Shown: piece after piece, positions 34,071 to 44,310 of the stretch
Numbering within the stretch: position 1 is the first letter of the stretch
How the letters are laid out: each line of letters starts with the position of its first letter
Source of the DNA: Bisporella sp. PMI_857
Taxonomy: Eukaryota; Ascomycota; Leotiomycetes; Helotiales; Helotiaceae
Assembly (NCBI GenBank): GCA_021307315.1
Contig: JAJSPD010000012.1
Location: 682,001-746,000, forward strand
DNA length: 64,000 bases
Direction: 5' to 3'
The notes under the pieces: model-generated
The model's input: only the letters and a program-made list of their open reading frames with translations
What the model was told of the DNA's origin: nothing
Databases searched by the model: none
Made by a program: the position numbers and the translations under genes

Positions 34071-35327
34071 TAAAAGCATTTGTTAATATCAATCACTCTC
34101 AATTGATGGAACACAACTTTAGTTGAGGACTGCAGCTCTTTTGCATATGTATTGGAAGGGTGGACAGGTGAAGGTTGCGAGCGATTGAAAACTTACATAG
34201 ACAATCTCAGAGTTGACAATCTCCATCACATCATTCGAATTCACCTTGCGTCGATGATGATGTGCTTCGCTTAGAAAAGGGGAGGGGTTGCCAAGAGCCA
34301 AGCGAAACATGGGGGTTTGATCTCCTTCCATCGAAGCATTACCCACCGCCGAAGCCATACCGGCGTTTCACTCTACATGCTGGGGAACCCTGGCTTTTTG
34401 CCGCTAACAAAAAAAATGGATATATAACCTTAAACGTTTGATGGGCCCATGTCTTGTTTCCGATGGAAAAGTACCGAAAGTTTATTTTCTCAAAGATAAT
34501 TACCGTGAAGTCAGGGTTGGAGTTTTTGTAATCTAGAGAGCGAATTGTTATCGAAATTTATAGCTATGTTTCTTAGTCCAGGTCTGGGCTACAATTCTGG
34601 AGTCCATTCTTGTTGTCAATAAATCGACTCGTACAATAACAAGCTGGTTACTGCTGCATACTATGAACAGAAAGGCTAACCTTCCACGCTCGTGCTTCTC
34701 TCGGCATCCTCGTCTCCGTAGATCAGATGTCGATCATTCTGCTTTACAGTTTTGATAGCGTTTGATTTCCGGTCCGATTAGCCTTGACCACCTCTTACAG
34801 TTTTCGCCTAACTATAGGTCCACTCGCCAATCACATTTAGCACAAGCCCTTATTCTTCACAACTCCATGTAATCTAGAAACGAAACCTGTGTCTAATTCA
34901 ATTTTCCGATGTCCGCGAACCAGGAACGTAGCATTAACCTATTTATAATAAGCCCCCAAACAAAGATTCACACTTGTATATTCGTCATATGGTTCTCGAG
35001 TCGAGGAACATCGGACGTTTCAGGCGATTCTGGCGAACCAGAATCCAGAGTCAATGGATATTTACTGCCATCCAGCAAAACATCAGCCGAATATGAGGAA
35101 AACATCTTAGTGTGGTGATCTCCCCTGGGAGGCTTCTACCTACATAAGCCTTCCAAGCACCGCATCCAAGAAACCTTCCTTCATCGTCCGGCACGTTTTC
35201 AATACTCTCTATTATCATTCTTGCCAGCTGGTCTGAATTCTATTTTCCATTTCGAAAACTTTTTGCAGTTCTTTAATTACATCTAGTTTAGTCGTATCCC
35301 TCAAGCCAACTTTCCCAAACCGCAAAA
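34071..35327. other. Intergenic, one doubtful small frame
   Basis: A minus-strand frame from 34358 (MASAVGNASMEGDQ...) has a GTAAGT donor at about 34197 and could be the first exon of an unknown small gene, but no convincing second exon was found. The rest holds the promoter and leader of the gene at 35328. Confidence 0.35.
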
Positions 35328-36821
35328 ATGCGTTTCAATCTTCCCACAACCTCTTTAGTGTTGGTCCTTTCGACCCTCATCTCCGTCAATACATCTCCCG
35401 TTCCTTCGGATAACCTTCTTGCACTCCGTGATATCAATGCACGGGATGTAGACGATCTTGCTTTGAGAAGAGATATCAACATTGAGAGACGTCAGAGGGG
35501 CGGAGGAGGCCAAGGAGGCCAAGGGGGTCAAGGCGGCCAAGGAGGTCAAGGTGGCCAAGGAGGCGGCCAGAGAGGCGGCGCTGGTGCACAAGGCAATGGT
35601 GCCAATGGCGGTGGAAATGTAAGGATAGTTCCCTTTCAAGTTTTTTTTTTTGTTTTTTTTTTGGCTTTGGCTTTGGCTTTGGCTTTGGCGAGGCTCCATT
35701 GTAGTATGTGCCATCGAATATACACAAGCTGATGATTTATAGAACGCCCCTGCGGCTGCGGGTAACCAGGGAGGTGGTGCACAAGGTGGCGCAAACGTAA
35801 GAACACATCCTCCTGAGGCTTCTTGCAAGGCTCCAGTTTAATATGTGCTTTGGAATCAACATGAGCTAATGAAATATAGAATGCTCAAGGGGGTAACCAG
35901 GGAGCTGGCGCACAAGGTGGCGCACAGGGAGCTGTTGTAAGTTGACCACATCCGGCCATCTGATTTTCGTTTTTCTGCCATTTTGCTAAAATACAAACAG
36001 GCTGGTGGTGGTGCACGTGGAGGAAAAGCCGCAAAGGCTGCAAATGTCGCACTGGTAAGCTATATCACTTGGTGACACGTCTTGCTATAAGTCACTTTTA
36101 CCCCAAAGCATTTCTATATGAAACAAACCTTGATCCAAGTTTTCCTTTCCTGCCATAGTCCTCAAGATCCCTTTGCTAATGTTTAATGTTGTATTTAGAC
36201 AGCTCAAGAGCTAGCAGAAGCTGTAAGTGTGGTTTTCTTTCCCTTCAGATAAGCATGTTAGGGGTTTTCAAGGAGAGAATCAGGGTGACTGACAATTTAA
36301 AGGACGCAGCGGAAGAGGCAGAGGACGCAGAGGAGGCCGAGGATGCTTCGGAGGAGGCGGCTACCCCGGGTGGTGCTGTAAGTTCTGTCTGGAGAATCCC
36401 TCTCGCAAAGCCCCTGGCTCTTACTATGAACCAAATAAGCTTCTAGATTGTTGAACTAACTTATTTGAAAGGCTGCCGACGATGATGATGAGGCAGACGA
36501 TGTGAGTTAGCCTACTGGGGATTAGATCTACTATCCATTCCCGAGTATAGATTCTGGGACTAATTCTCTTGAAGGAAGAAAATGCTGCACCCGCCAATAG
36601 TGGCAACTCTACCACTCCAGCTACAGGTTCGATACTCCCACCTGTAGCCACTGCCGCACCTGTAAGTTGATATCTCTCTACTCTACTTGTTTCCTTAGAT
36701 AAACTTATATTGCCTAATCATGAACGTGCACTAACCAAAGACTTAGGACGCAGCCGTTGCGACAGGAGCTGCGGCGGGAGCTGCTGCCGACGACGAAGAT
36801 GAAGACGAGGACGAGGACTAA
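35328..36821 (+). CDS. Secreted Gly/Gln-rich, acidic-tailed protein encoded by nine phase-0 exons
   Basis: Exons: 35328-35618, 35743-35796, 35880-35936, 36001-36054, 36199-36222, 36303-36377, 36472-36501, 36575-36661 and 36747-36821. All eight introns are phase 0 (64-144 nt) with GTAAG/GTGAG donors, and the product is 248 residues. Residues 1-23 are a signal peptide (hydrophobic SLVLVLSTLIS). A leader with RR dibasic sites (LRRD, ERRQ) follows, then GGQ repeats, two similar modules NQGGGAQGGA and NQGAGAQGGA in exons 2 and 3, and a short Lys/Ala patch. Exons 6-9 are rich in Ala, Asp and Glu, ending in an Asp/Glu run. Exons 5 and 7 are only 24 and 30 nt. The family is not recognised. The architecture suggests a cell-wall or matrix protein or a candidate effector; function unknown. 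Confidence 0.82.
35651..35690. repeat. T-run and TTTGGC microsatellite inside intron 1
   Basis: A poly-T stretch is followed by about five copies of a GGCTTT hexamer within the first intron of the nine-exon gene. It is probably the reason this intron is longer than most others in the gene. Confidence 0.7.
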
Positions 36822-39232
36822 GTTGGGTAAGTAATCTTCAGAAGAGCTGGACAGTAAGACGTACTGATTATTGGTTCCAAAGGAAGTGAGACTATTATAT
36901 GCCAAAGCTTGGTCACCGTTGATACTTGGTTATTGTAGTTATAGATTTAAATAAAATTTTGCAAAAAAATGGCTTAAAATTAGTATATTATCACTTGGTA
37001 TCGTTTGAAGAAATACGCCTTCACATCGAATGTTCCAACAATTTTGGTACATCCTTGAACGCATCAAACCATTCGGGGTGGACAGAGAAATAGAAAATAC
37101 TTAACGAAAGGACTTCTTCTTTCGTATTTACAATAAAATGGTGACGAGGCAGCTAAAAGGGAACAGCACCTGAATACTGTAGGAAAGGGAGTGAAGGACG
37201 TTGAAGTTGCCATCGAACATCAGCTCGAAGAACGAACACGGTTACAACAAGTTCTTTGCGATCTCTCCAGAGATTTAAGTCCCTAAAAAGCCGTTGCCGG
37301 AAAGATCCTTTCTATTAATCTTATGGCTTTGCTCGCCTTCTCGACAAGAGTTTCAAACTCATAAACCGCGATCGGCTCAGGCTCCCTAGCTTGCTCTTGA
37401 GAGGGCCAGTCCAGAACCTCCTCTGCTTTGTAAGTTTCCCGTTGTCTGTAGGAAGACTCAGTGCATATTTTGCCTTGGCAATGAGCGGATCAATCGTCGG
37501 GGGAAGGCCAAGCCTTTTGTCACAGTCTAGATCCCCCTGGACCCTACCGTACTAGTATTTATATCAGTTCTATGAAATTCTAAGACAAAGCAATTTTCTA
37601 CCAAAGAGAACAATTTGGCACCAGGACTACGAGATTCGTAGGCTCTGCTCCCTGTAAGGGAGGAACCGTACAATCCACTCTATGCCTGTATCACAGCAGA
37701 TCTATTCTACGAATCACAACAGATGACCTCCAATTTATTATGTAGCAGTATCTCCTTCCAATCTTAGAGCTTAAAGGGGGAGATGCAAGGTGCTCCCGGT
37801 CTTTTCTCATGCGGCCATCCTTTTAAAGTCGACTTAGCCAATGTGCATTTATGGCTAGAGCATTTAAAGTCAGTATTTTCTGCCCCCACTACATTTGCTA
37901 AATGCTAATAGGTGTGAAGTGTCCTTAGTTGGTCCTTCTAGAGCTCTACAGCTCAAGTGAATGCCATCGCTTGACGACCACCAAACATATGGTGTGATAG
38001 ACTAAGCGCAGACGATGAGGCACCTTGTCCTCTCTTTACATTAATACCCTAAAATGAGAGACACCGGAATGGCTGAAACGAATTCGTCATTAGCAACTGC
38101 CTTCTAAGGCACGCAAGTAGCAAGATAATACTCTAGGTTGTCTAAGAAGTCACATATTGTGAGTATACTGAGTTGATCAAGAGGGTCTACTACTCCTTTC
38201 GTCTTTAGTCTGCTTTGGATCCCTGAATATTCATGTTAGTGTTTGTGAAGTTAATGAATTTAGTTTGGACATGAGGCGCTGGGTCCGAATATGCGACGTC
38301 TAGGCAAAAAACTTTAGACAGCACCCTCGTATAGTAGCGAAACAGTGAATCTTTCTCCTTCCACAACTTAACTAATCCTGTGATATGTTTAAATTTTGAT
38401 ATGCATAAGATATGACCAAAAAATATTGGAAGAGTCTAACTACTCGAGCAGCCCAAAATCGGCAAAAGAGGAGCTCTTGCGTGGGTACGCTCGGCTGTTG
38501 TAAAGATTCCCTTTCCTTTATAAGGTAAGGTACAACTTGGGTCCTGCTGTGCGAACTTCAACCCCCAATGATGGTCCAAGGATGCGGGTGAAGTTGATAC
38601 AAATATATCTCGATTCAACTTACAACAAAGATTTAAAGTTACAACAATAAATGAAACATTGAAACTTTGTAGCTTGATAACAGTATGTTAACTTTCTATT
38701 TAAGCTTGTTTTTAATCCAGAATAAAGTTACATGGTAACAAAGAAACTCTCTAGAGTCTGCTAAATTGTGAAGTAGGGGGTATAAATTTGACCAACCACC
38801 CGTAAGGAGCAACTCGGATGTGGCTGTAACCGATCTCGGTTCGGGTGATACGGTAAGGCTTGGCGAGGCAGCGGCTGGTTTCCGTTGTGGGTACAGGAAC
38901 TTAGTAAACACATTGATTACAATAGGAGCGGTCGTCTTCCGATGAAACTACATTTATTACTAAGAATCTGGAATGGACTTTATTGAATGGCATATTGAGT
39001 TTTACTTGGATAATCTTCGAGAGGTGCTTAGTTATAGCACATACAAAGCACTGATGAGAATTTGTCATCTAGCAAATACAGTTCCGTTGATGAAGATGAT
39101 GACATCGAATGTAGTGACTAGGGAAGCTTCCTTAAGGATTGAAAGATAAAAGCATGGTTTGCCTCCATCTCTCCCAGTATGTCACATAGCTCGGAAATTT
39201 CTGTACAGCCTTTGTTCTCCTATACCAACACA
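36822..39232. other. Gene-poor stretch with decayed coding traces
   Basis: Two opposed coding-like traces are present. On the plus strand about 37139-37286 reads DEAAKREQHLNTVGKGVKD and LEERTRLQQVLCDLSRD (coiled-coil-like). On the minus strand about 37550-37305 reads RLGLPPTIDPLIAKAKYALS, then after a frame change AEEVLDWPSQEQAREPEPI and EFETLVEKASKAIRLIERI. Neither was assigned to a family. The rest is AT-rich without recognisable genes. Confidence 0.4.
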
Positions 39233-40252
39233 ATGTCAACAATCCAGAATGTAATCATCATCGGGGTAAGTTGGTCAATCCCCGGTTACTATTGCCTTAT
39301 TAAGACATTATATAGGCGAGCGGTGGCATTGGCTCTTGCATATTCAAAGCACTTGTGGAGTCTAACAACTTTAACGTCTCTGTCCTGGCTCGTCGGGAGT
39401 CGAAAAACACATATGCGGATACTGTCAAGGTCTTTACATCTGATTACAGCGACCGCAGCCTGTTCGAGGCTTTCAAAGGTCAAGATGCTGTTGTTTCAGC
39501 ACTAGGGGCCGCTGGCATCGAACAGGAGATTAAGCTCATCGATGCGGCGACGAAGGCAGGTGTCAAAAGATTCATTCCCAGTGAGTTTGGGTGTAACACC
39601 CAGAACAAAAATACCACAGACTTGATCCCAATCTTCGGCTTCAAGGCCAAAAGGATCGATTACCTGAAGGAACAGGAAAGCAAGGGGCTGTCTTGGACTG
39701 CTATTGAAGCCGGTGCTGGTTTTGACTATGTGAGCTTGTGCTTCTTCGTGCTCCAACGCTATAGGTATCTGCCCAAATACTGACTCTATCGCGTAGGGGC
39801 TCCAATTTGGTCTGGTGGGCTTCAATATCAATACAAGCGAGGCTTTGATTGTTGACGGAGGAAGCCTTCCTTTCTCTACCACAAACCTCAGCCAAATCGG
39901 GAACGCAGTCGTAGCAGTCTTGAAGAAGCCAGCAGCGACTTCCAATCAATTTATCTACATTGATTCCTTCACCGCGACGCAGAATGAGATACTGGAGGAG
40001 TTTGAGAAAGTCACTGGCAAAAAATGGGATGTCTCAGTGACAACCAGTGAGCAGGTTAAAAAGGAAGGCCTCGAGCTCTTTGGCAAAGGAGATTTCGCTG
40101 GATTGTTGTCTCTCCTGAAGGTCATCATGTTGAGTGAGGGATATGGCTCTGACTTCACCAAGGATGCCACTTTGTCCAACTCTAAGCTAGGACTACCAGA
40201 TCAGAGCTTATCAAAGACAATCACTGCTATAGTCGCTGGAAAACCAATTTAG
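39233..40252 (+). CDS. NmrA/isoflavone-reductase-like NAD(P)-binding protein
   Basis: Exons 39233-39265, 39316-39729 and 39797-40252, with introns of 50 and 67 nt, both phase 0, give an unbroken 300-residue protein. The Rossmann motif GASGGIG is split across the first intron (GTAAGT at 39266). VSVLARRES, which sets NADP preference, follows, then VVSALGAAG and RFIPSEFGCN, the signature of isoflavone-reductase-like proteins. The C-terminal part is mostly helical. Fungal members act as small-molecule reductases or redox sensors; the substrate is not known. It is intact, unlike most of its upstream neighbours. Confidence 0.85.
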
Positions 40253-40600
40253 AGTTAGACTTGCAGTGTCGGGCGAAGAAATTTAGCAATGGTGGCCAAG
40301 GAAGTATCAGTAAACCAAAGCGATTGCCGATGGCTCCATACACAAATGAAATACAATTAGCATTTACGTCACTATTCTGTTCGTCACTATTCGGTTGCAG
40401 GAATATCTTGGGCTCTTCTCATACCTTGCTGGTGCCAATCTCTACGATCTGACGAGGTATTAATCAAAACGAAGAACACGGTGAAACTAAATAATGAGGA
40501 GTGTGGTGGCCAGCTTGTTTTAATTACATGCGAATGGAATGGGAAGTTTTGTGGAGATATTAAAAGAGGCTTGTCCTTCCCGACCAGGGAGCGAGTTAGT
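40253..40600. other. Intergenic
   Basis: 3' flank of the NmrA-like gene; only chance frames. Confidence 0.4.
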
Positions 40601-40732
40601 ATTATCATGATATATCGAACCCTAAAAACCAATACTATATACCATGCAATATGAGATTTGAAATTCGTATACGTATTATAGCAAATTTTGCAATCTTACA
40701 TTATATCATACTATACCGCGATATATTACAAC
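40601..40732. repeat. Dispersed repeat, copy B
   Basis: Collinear with 16544-16668 and more AT-rich; the differences are enriched in C-to-T and G-to-A relative to copy A (for example ATCACGGC in A against ATTATAGC in B), compatible with repeat-induced point mutation. Confidence 0.6.
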
Positions 40733-40923
40733 ACTACCTCTAAATAAGGCTATTCCGAAATCAGCAATACAATAAAGGTTTTAGCTGTTTAAGTTTGGCA
40801 ATTTGTACTAAAAAGAGTAAAGTTTACTTCTGACTCTTGTAATAAAGCCGCAAAGTTGCCTTGGCACAGTATTTAGTATTATTGCTAATATAATGTAAGA
40901 TTCAATTTCTATACTAATACTAG

Positions 40924-41128
40924 TGTTACGGCCCCGGCCCTTGACACCATAAGGCCGACTCGCTTACACTGGCCCCTGGCCAGTCCCCTGTATATAAAGC
41001 GCTGCTTTCCTTCCCTTCTTCTATCTGTGGCTTGTTCTCTTCGTTATAACAATTGATAGTCGTTCATACCTTTGAGTCCTTCTTCCTGATCTACGGATCA
41101 AGATCCCTGTTCGCCTTGGGTTGTTACA
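40924..41128 (+). mobile_element. Solo LTR with 5-bp target-site duplication
   Basis: A 205-bp block begins TGTTACGGCCCC and ends GGTTGTTACA, giving the TG...CA termini of LTR retrotransposons and a terminal inverted TGT...ACA. The same pentamer ACTAG flanks it on both sides (40919-40923 and 41129-41133). TATATAAAG at about 40990 is a TATA box in the expected place for an LTR promoter. No gag or pol sequence or second LTR lies next to it, so it is a solo LTR left by recombination. The strand is inferred from the TATA box. Confidence 0.85.
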
Positions 41129-41133
41129 ACTAG

Positions 41134-42240
41134 CGTAATATCAAAAAGCCGATCCTATATGCTCGAGACTCAATATTACTAAATACTACGATACTAACTC
41201 GTTCAATGTTCCCGCTATGCTGAATAAATGAACTACACGCAGCCGCCGTAATGGGTTTAGTGCAAAAATTCGAACTTCTTTCCTTTCTTTCAGATGCAAG
41301 TTAAGGCATCTCTATCCATACGCGATGGGGAATGGCCTCAGTGTAAGTTCTGTGGCTAATGACCATTATGCGCTGAGGCCTTAAGAGAGGTCAGAGGCTC
41401 TGGACGACTTGTGTGCACAGGTATGTTCCCACGACCAAAGCTCGAAGCCCGCTAAACATGAGACCAGCACAAAATATTAAAATATATCTACAATCCAAAT
41501 GCCATGAAGATCTAGGGCCTCCTCGGTGGCGGAAGCCAAAACGAACGCAATTGAAGGCCATCCACACCAAGAAAACCATGCCAGCGGAGTAACAACTGAA
41601 TATTGCAAAGTATGATTCGTGGTGCAAGAATCCAGATGAATTTTGGACAGTGCCATCTTTTGCCTTCACACCACCGGAGACCTGTGGCGAGCCCTTACGT
41701 TTCGTGTATGCTTGGACCGTTCAACAGGAGTCAGACAGTAAGGAAGATTGCCCGCAAAGAAGGTACCTTGCTTTATTTCGGCTCGACTACCTCAAGGCCA
41801 GATATCCAAAGCAGGAAAGGGGTTATGACCATGAATATGCGGACCTCGGCCGCGAGGTATTGGGTGATGCGGGGGGAGACGGCGATTCGACTGTTTCCAG
41901 GTTGCCGGAGCAGGTGGGAGCAGGCAAAAGATATAACATGCTGACGACGAAGTTCGGTGACGTAATCCTGCTATCCCTCAACTATCACCGCCAGTCTTAT
42001 TGCTAGGTCAACCCAGGCTGGTAATTGTCGCCCATTGAATCCTGATTGTAGTGTGGGAAGCTTGACGCTGGTTAAGGCAACCAGCACGGAAGCTTCAGGA
42101 AAGCCCGGGCTGAGACGGACAATCCAGCCGAAGGTCAAGGCGAGGAAGGAGCTTCTCGGAACACAACACCTACTGAGGAACTGAGGACGCGACTCACCCA
42201 TAATACAGGTAATATTTCGCACTATCGATCAAGAATAAAA
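41134..42240. other. Unassigned, possible trace of a membrane protein
   Basis: Minus-strand text at 41669-41391 reads GFLHHESYFAIFSCYSAGM and WMAFNC, vaguely like an RTA1-family membrane segment pair, but no flanking part fits. The plus-strand frame 41650-42006 is not recognised. Left unassigned. Confidence 0.3.
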
Positions 42241-42263
42241 GCAATCAAGGTCTCCATCTAGAC

Positions 42264-43480
42264 CCTATGCTTTCAAACCCCGGCGCACACAACTGGGAAA
42301 ATTACGAAAGCAGTGTGTTCCGACCAGTGCCTTTCGAACCTGCTACAAACTCACAGCCCCTATAGTCAGAGCACTTCCAATCAGAGGGAGACGAGGACAT
42401 CTCTCTACCAGAGTCTTTCGAATCCGACCCTACCGGCCCTGGGACATCAAGCAGTCCACTCTGAAACAAGAGTAAAGCTGCCTCCTCTATTTTATATCAA
42501 GCATCTGTGGCCTATCAATTCCCACCAGAAGGGCATCACCGCTCTCCAGGTCTTTACCGGGATCATTCTCGAATTTTGGCAGCCCATTCCCGCAAGACAG
42601 TGGGCCTAGTACAGGAAATATTGTGACTTTCCCCAATTCTGCATGCGCTACAGTAGTGGTTATGAGGTCAACCGACTGTGGGGCAAGTCTTGATAGAACT
42701 ATGGTCAGAGGGTACCAGGACGTCTGGCATTTCTCTGAGATGTACAAGTCTTTATTTAGGCGTTTGCTCTTAGGCGAAAAAGCATTTGATATTTTGGCCA
42801 AGCTTATATTTAGTGCCTCTATAACCTAGTTTTTCGACCTAACTTTGATCGTGTTTTTTCAGCTAGAATCATCACAACACTTGGAGTACAACATAGAGTA
42901 TAGCAAACGAGCAACAAATCTCTCGCGCATTGATCGATAACACTCTCCAAACCAACGAACTTTAATCCCCGCCGCAATTGAACTACGTTAGAAACTTCTC
43001 GAACCAGGTACTGCTAAAACAGCCTCTAGGTGTCGTAGCCTTATATATCATCAGCAAATGCCTGACAAACACGAAACCTTCCTCACATTTAACGATAGTC
43101 CCCAGGCCAACGAACTTTCGACAATGCCGCCGCTCCCTCACCCGAAATATCTTCAGAATTTCTCGAACTATACGCTATTAGAACAGCCTGGCAGGGCCGA
43201 AGCCTACTCACAGTACCCATATCTAGCCAACAACAAACAGACCTCTCTCACAAATCTCAACGGCGTCCTCCCACTTTTGCCCTTGTCTTATTCAAATAGT
43301 CTCGGGAATTCCTCGAACCATATGTTGTTTGATCACTCTCTGAGTACAGCAGCTCAGCATTTGTCCAATAACCAAAATCCTTCCCCGCATTTGTGAACGA
43401 CAGTCTCCAAGCCAACGAACTATTACCCCTAACACCTCCTCAACCAAATTATCTGGAGGATTTCTCGAGGGTACAATATT
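42264..43480 (+). pseudogene. Decayed gene with tandem repeats of about 50 residues
   Basis: Coding-like text (MLSNPGAHNWENYESSVFRP, SEGDEDISLPESFESDPTG) with stops at 42356 and 42472 precedes four degenerate repeats at about 42936, 43090, 43258 and 43397. Each begins like NDSLQANEL and continues PPxPNYLxNFSN, LLEQPLS and NNxNPSxHL. The repeat unit is about 140-165 bp. The frame is open only across repeats 2 and 3 (43058-43396). No family was recognised. Stops and frame changes in units 1 and 4 indicate a dead gene. Confidence 0.55.
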
Positions 43481-44310
43481 AAATCTAATTTCTGAATATC
43501 CTTTGAAAAGTAAGAATAGTCACTAGACTAGGAATCTTGGGCTCCAACTCCGGTGACCGCATAGCGGTGCTGGCTTACGACCCAGAGGCCTTTTGCGCTC
43601 TTGTTCCTCCATCCTTATAATAAGATCAGAGGATAACTTAAACTATGGATCACTGGTCGCATCCCTTGTCAACCCCCCACCCCAAAATAACCAAACTAAG
43701 AAGCCCATCAGTATGGTCTGAGACACCAATTCTCTGGAAGGCAGCAGCCAATTTGGAGTCTCAGGAGTGAGAGGTGGGAGATCCTGCAATGAGTTTTGGT
43801 TTAGTGGAGGCAATTGTTTGCGTTATATACTTGAGTTGCACTCTGGAGGTTCTACTAAAGCGATTCGTTAACATCTGCCTATGTTCCTTTGAGAAACATC
43901 GAATATTCCACTATGAAGCTGTGCAACGAGTTTGGCAGACGCGGTTTAGAGGCTTTCAAAGAATGCCATGTTGGAATCTACAGAGAACAAGTAGAAATAC
44001 TCTAAGCCTAGAGTGTTTGTCGCTAGTAATTTGTCCCGTGATCAGTGATACTCGCTAAGTTTGATTAGCAGTACGCTGGAAGTCTTTATATTAAGTATCG
44101 ACCTACCATTTTCCAATGCCTCATTAACAATGCGTCCGAGATTTGATTAATCAGGTTCAGGCATCGGAGCTAGAAATAAATTAAATGGCTGTTCTGGTAT
44201 ATATACATAACAAGGGTTTGGAGTGCTAGAGTATGCTTGCGGCCAAATGACGGTCGGTAAATACCACAGAAAAGAAATAATAATACGTACCTTCCACATT
44301 ATCAATAATT
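43481..44310. other. Intergenic
   Basis: Downstream flank of the minus-strand ankyrin gene; no coding signal recognised. Confidence 0.4.

Noticed and set aside
41391..41669. RTA1-like membrane protein on the minus strand
   Set aside because: Only one short segment is similar and the order of the neighbouring hydrophobic segment does not fit; too weak to annotate as a gene.
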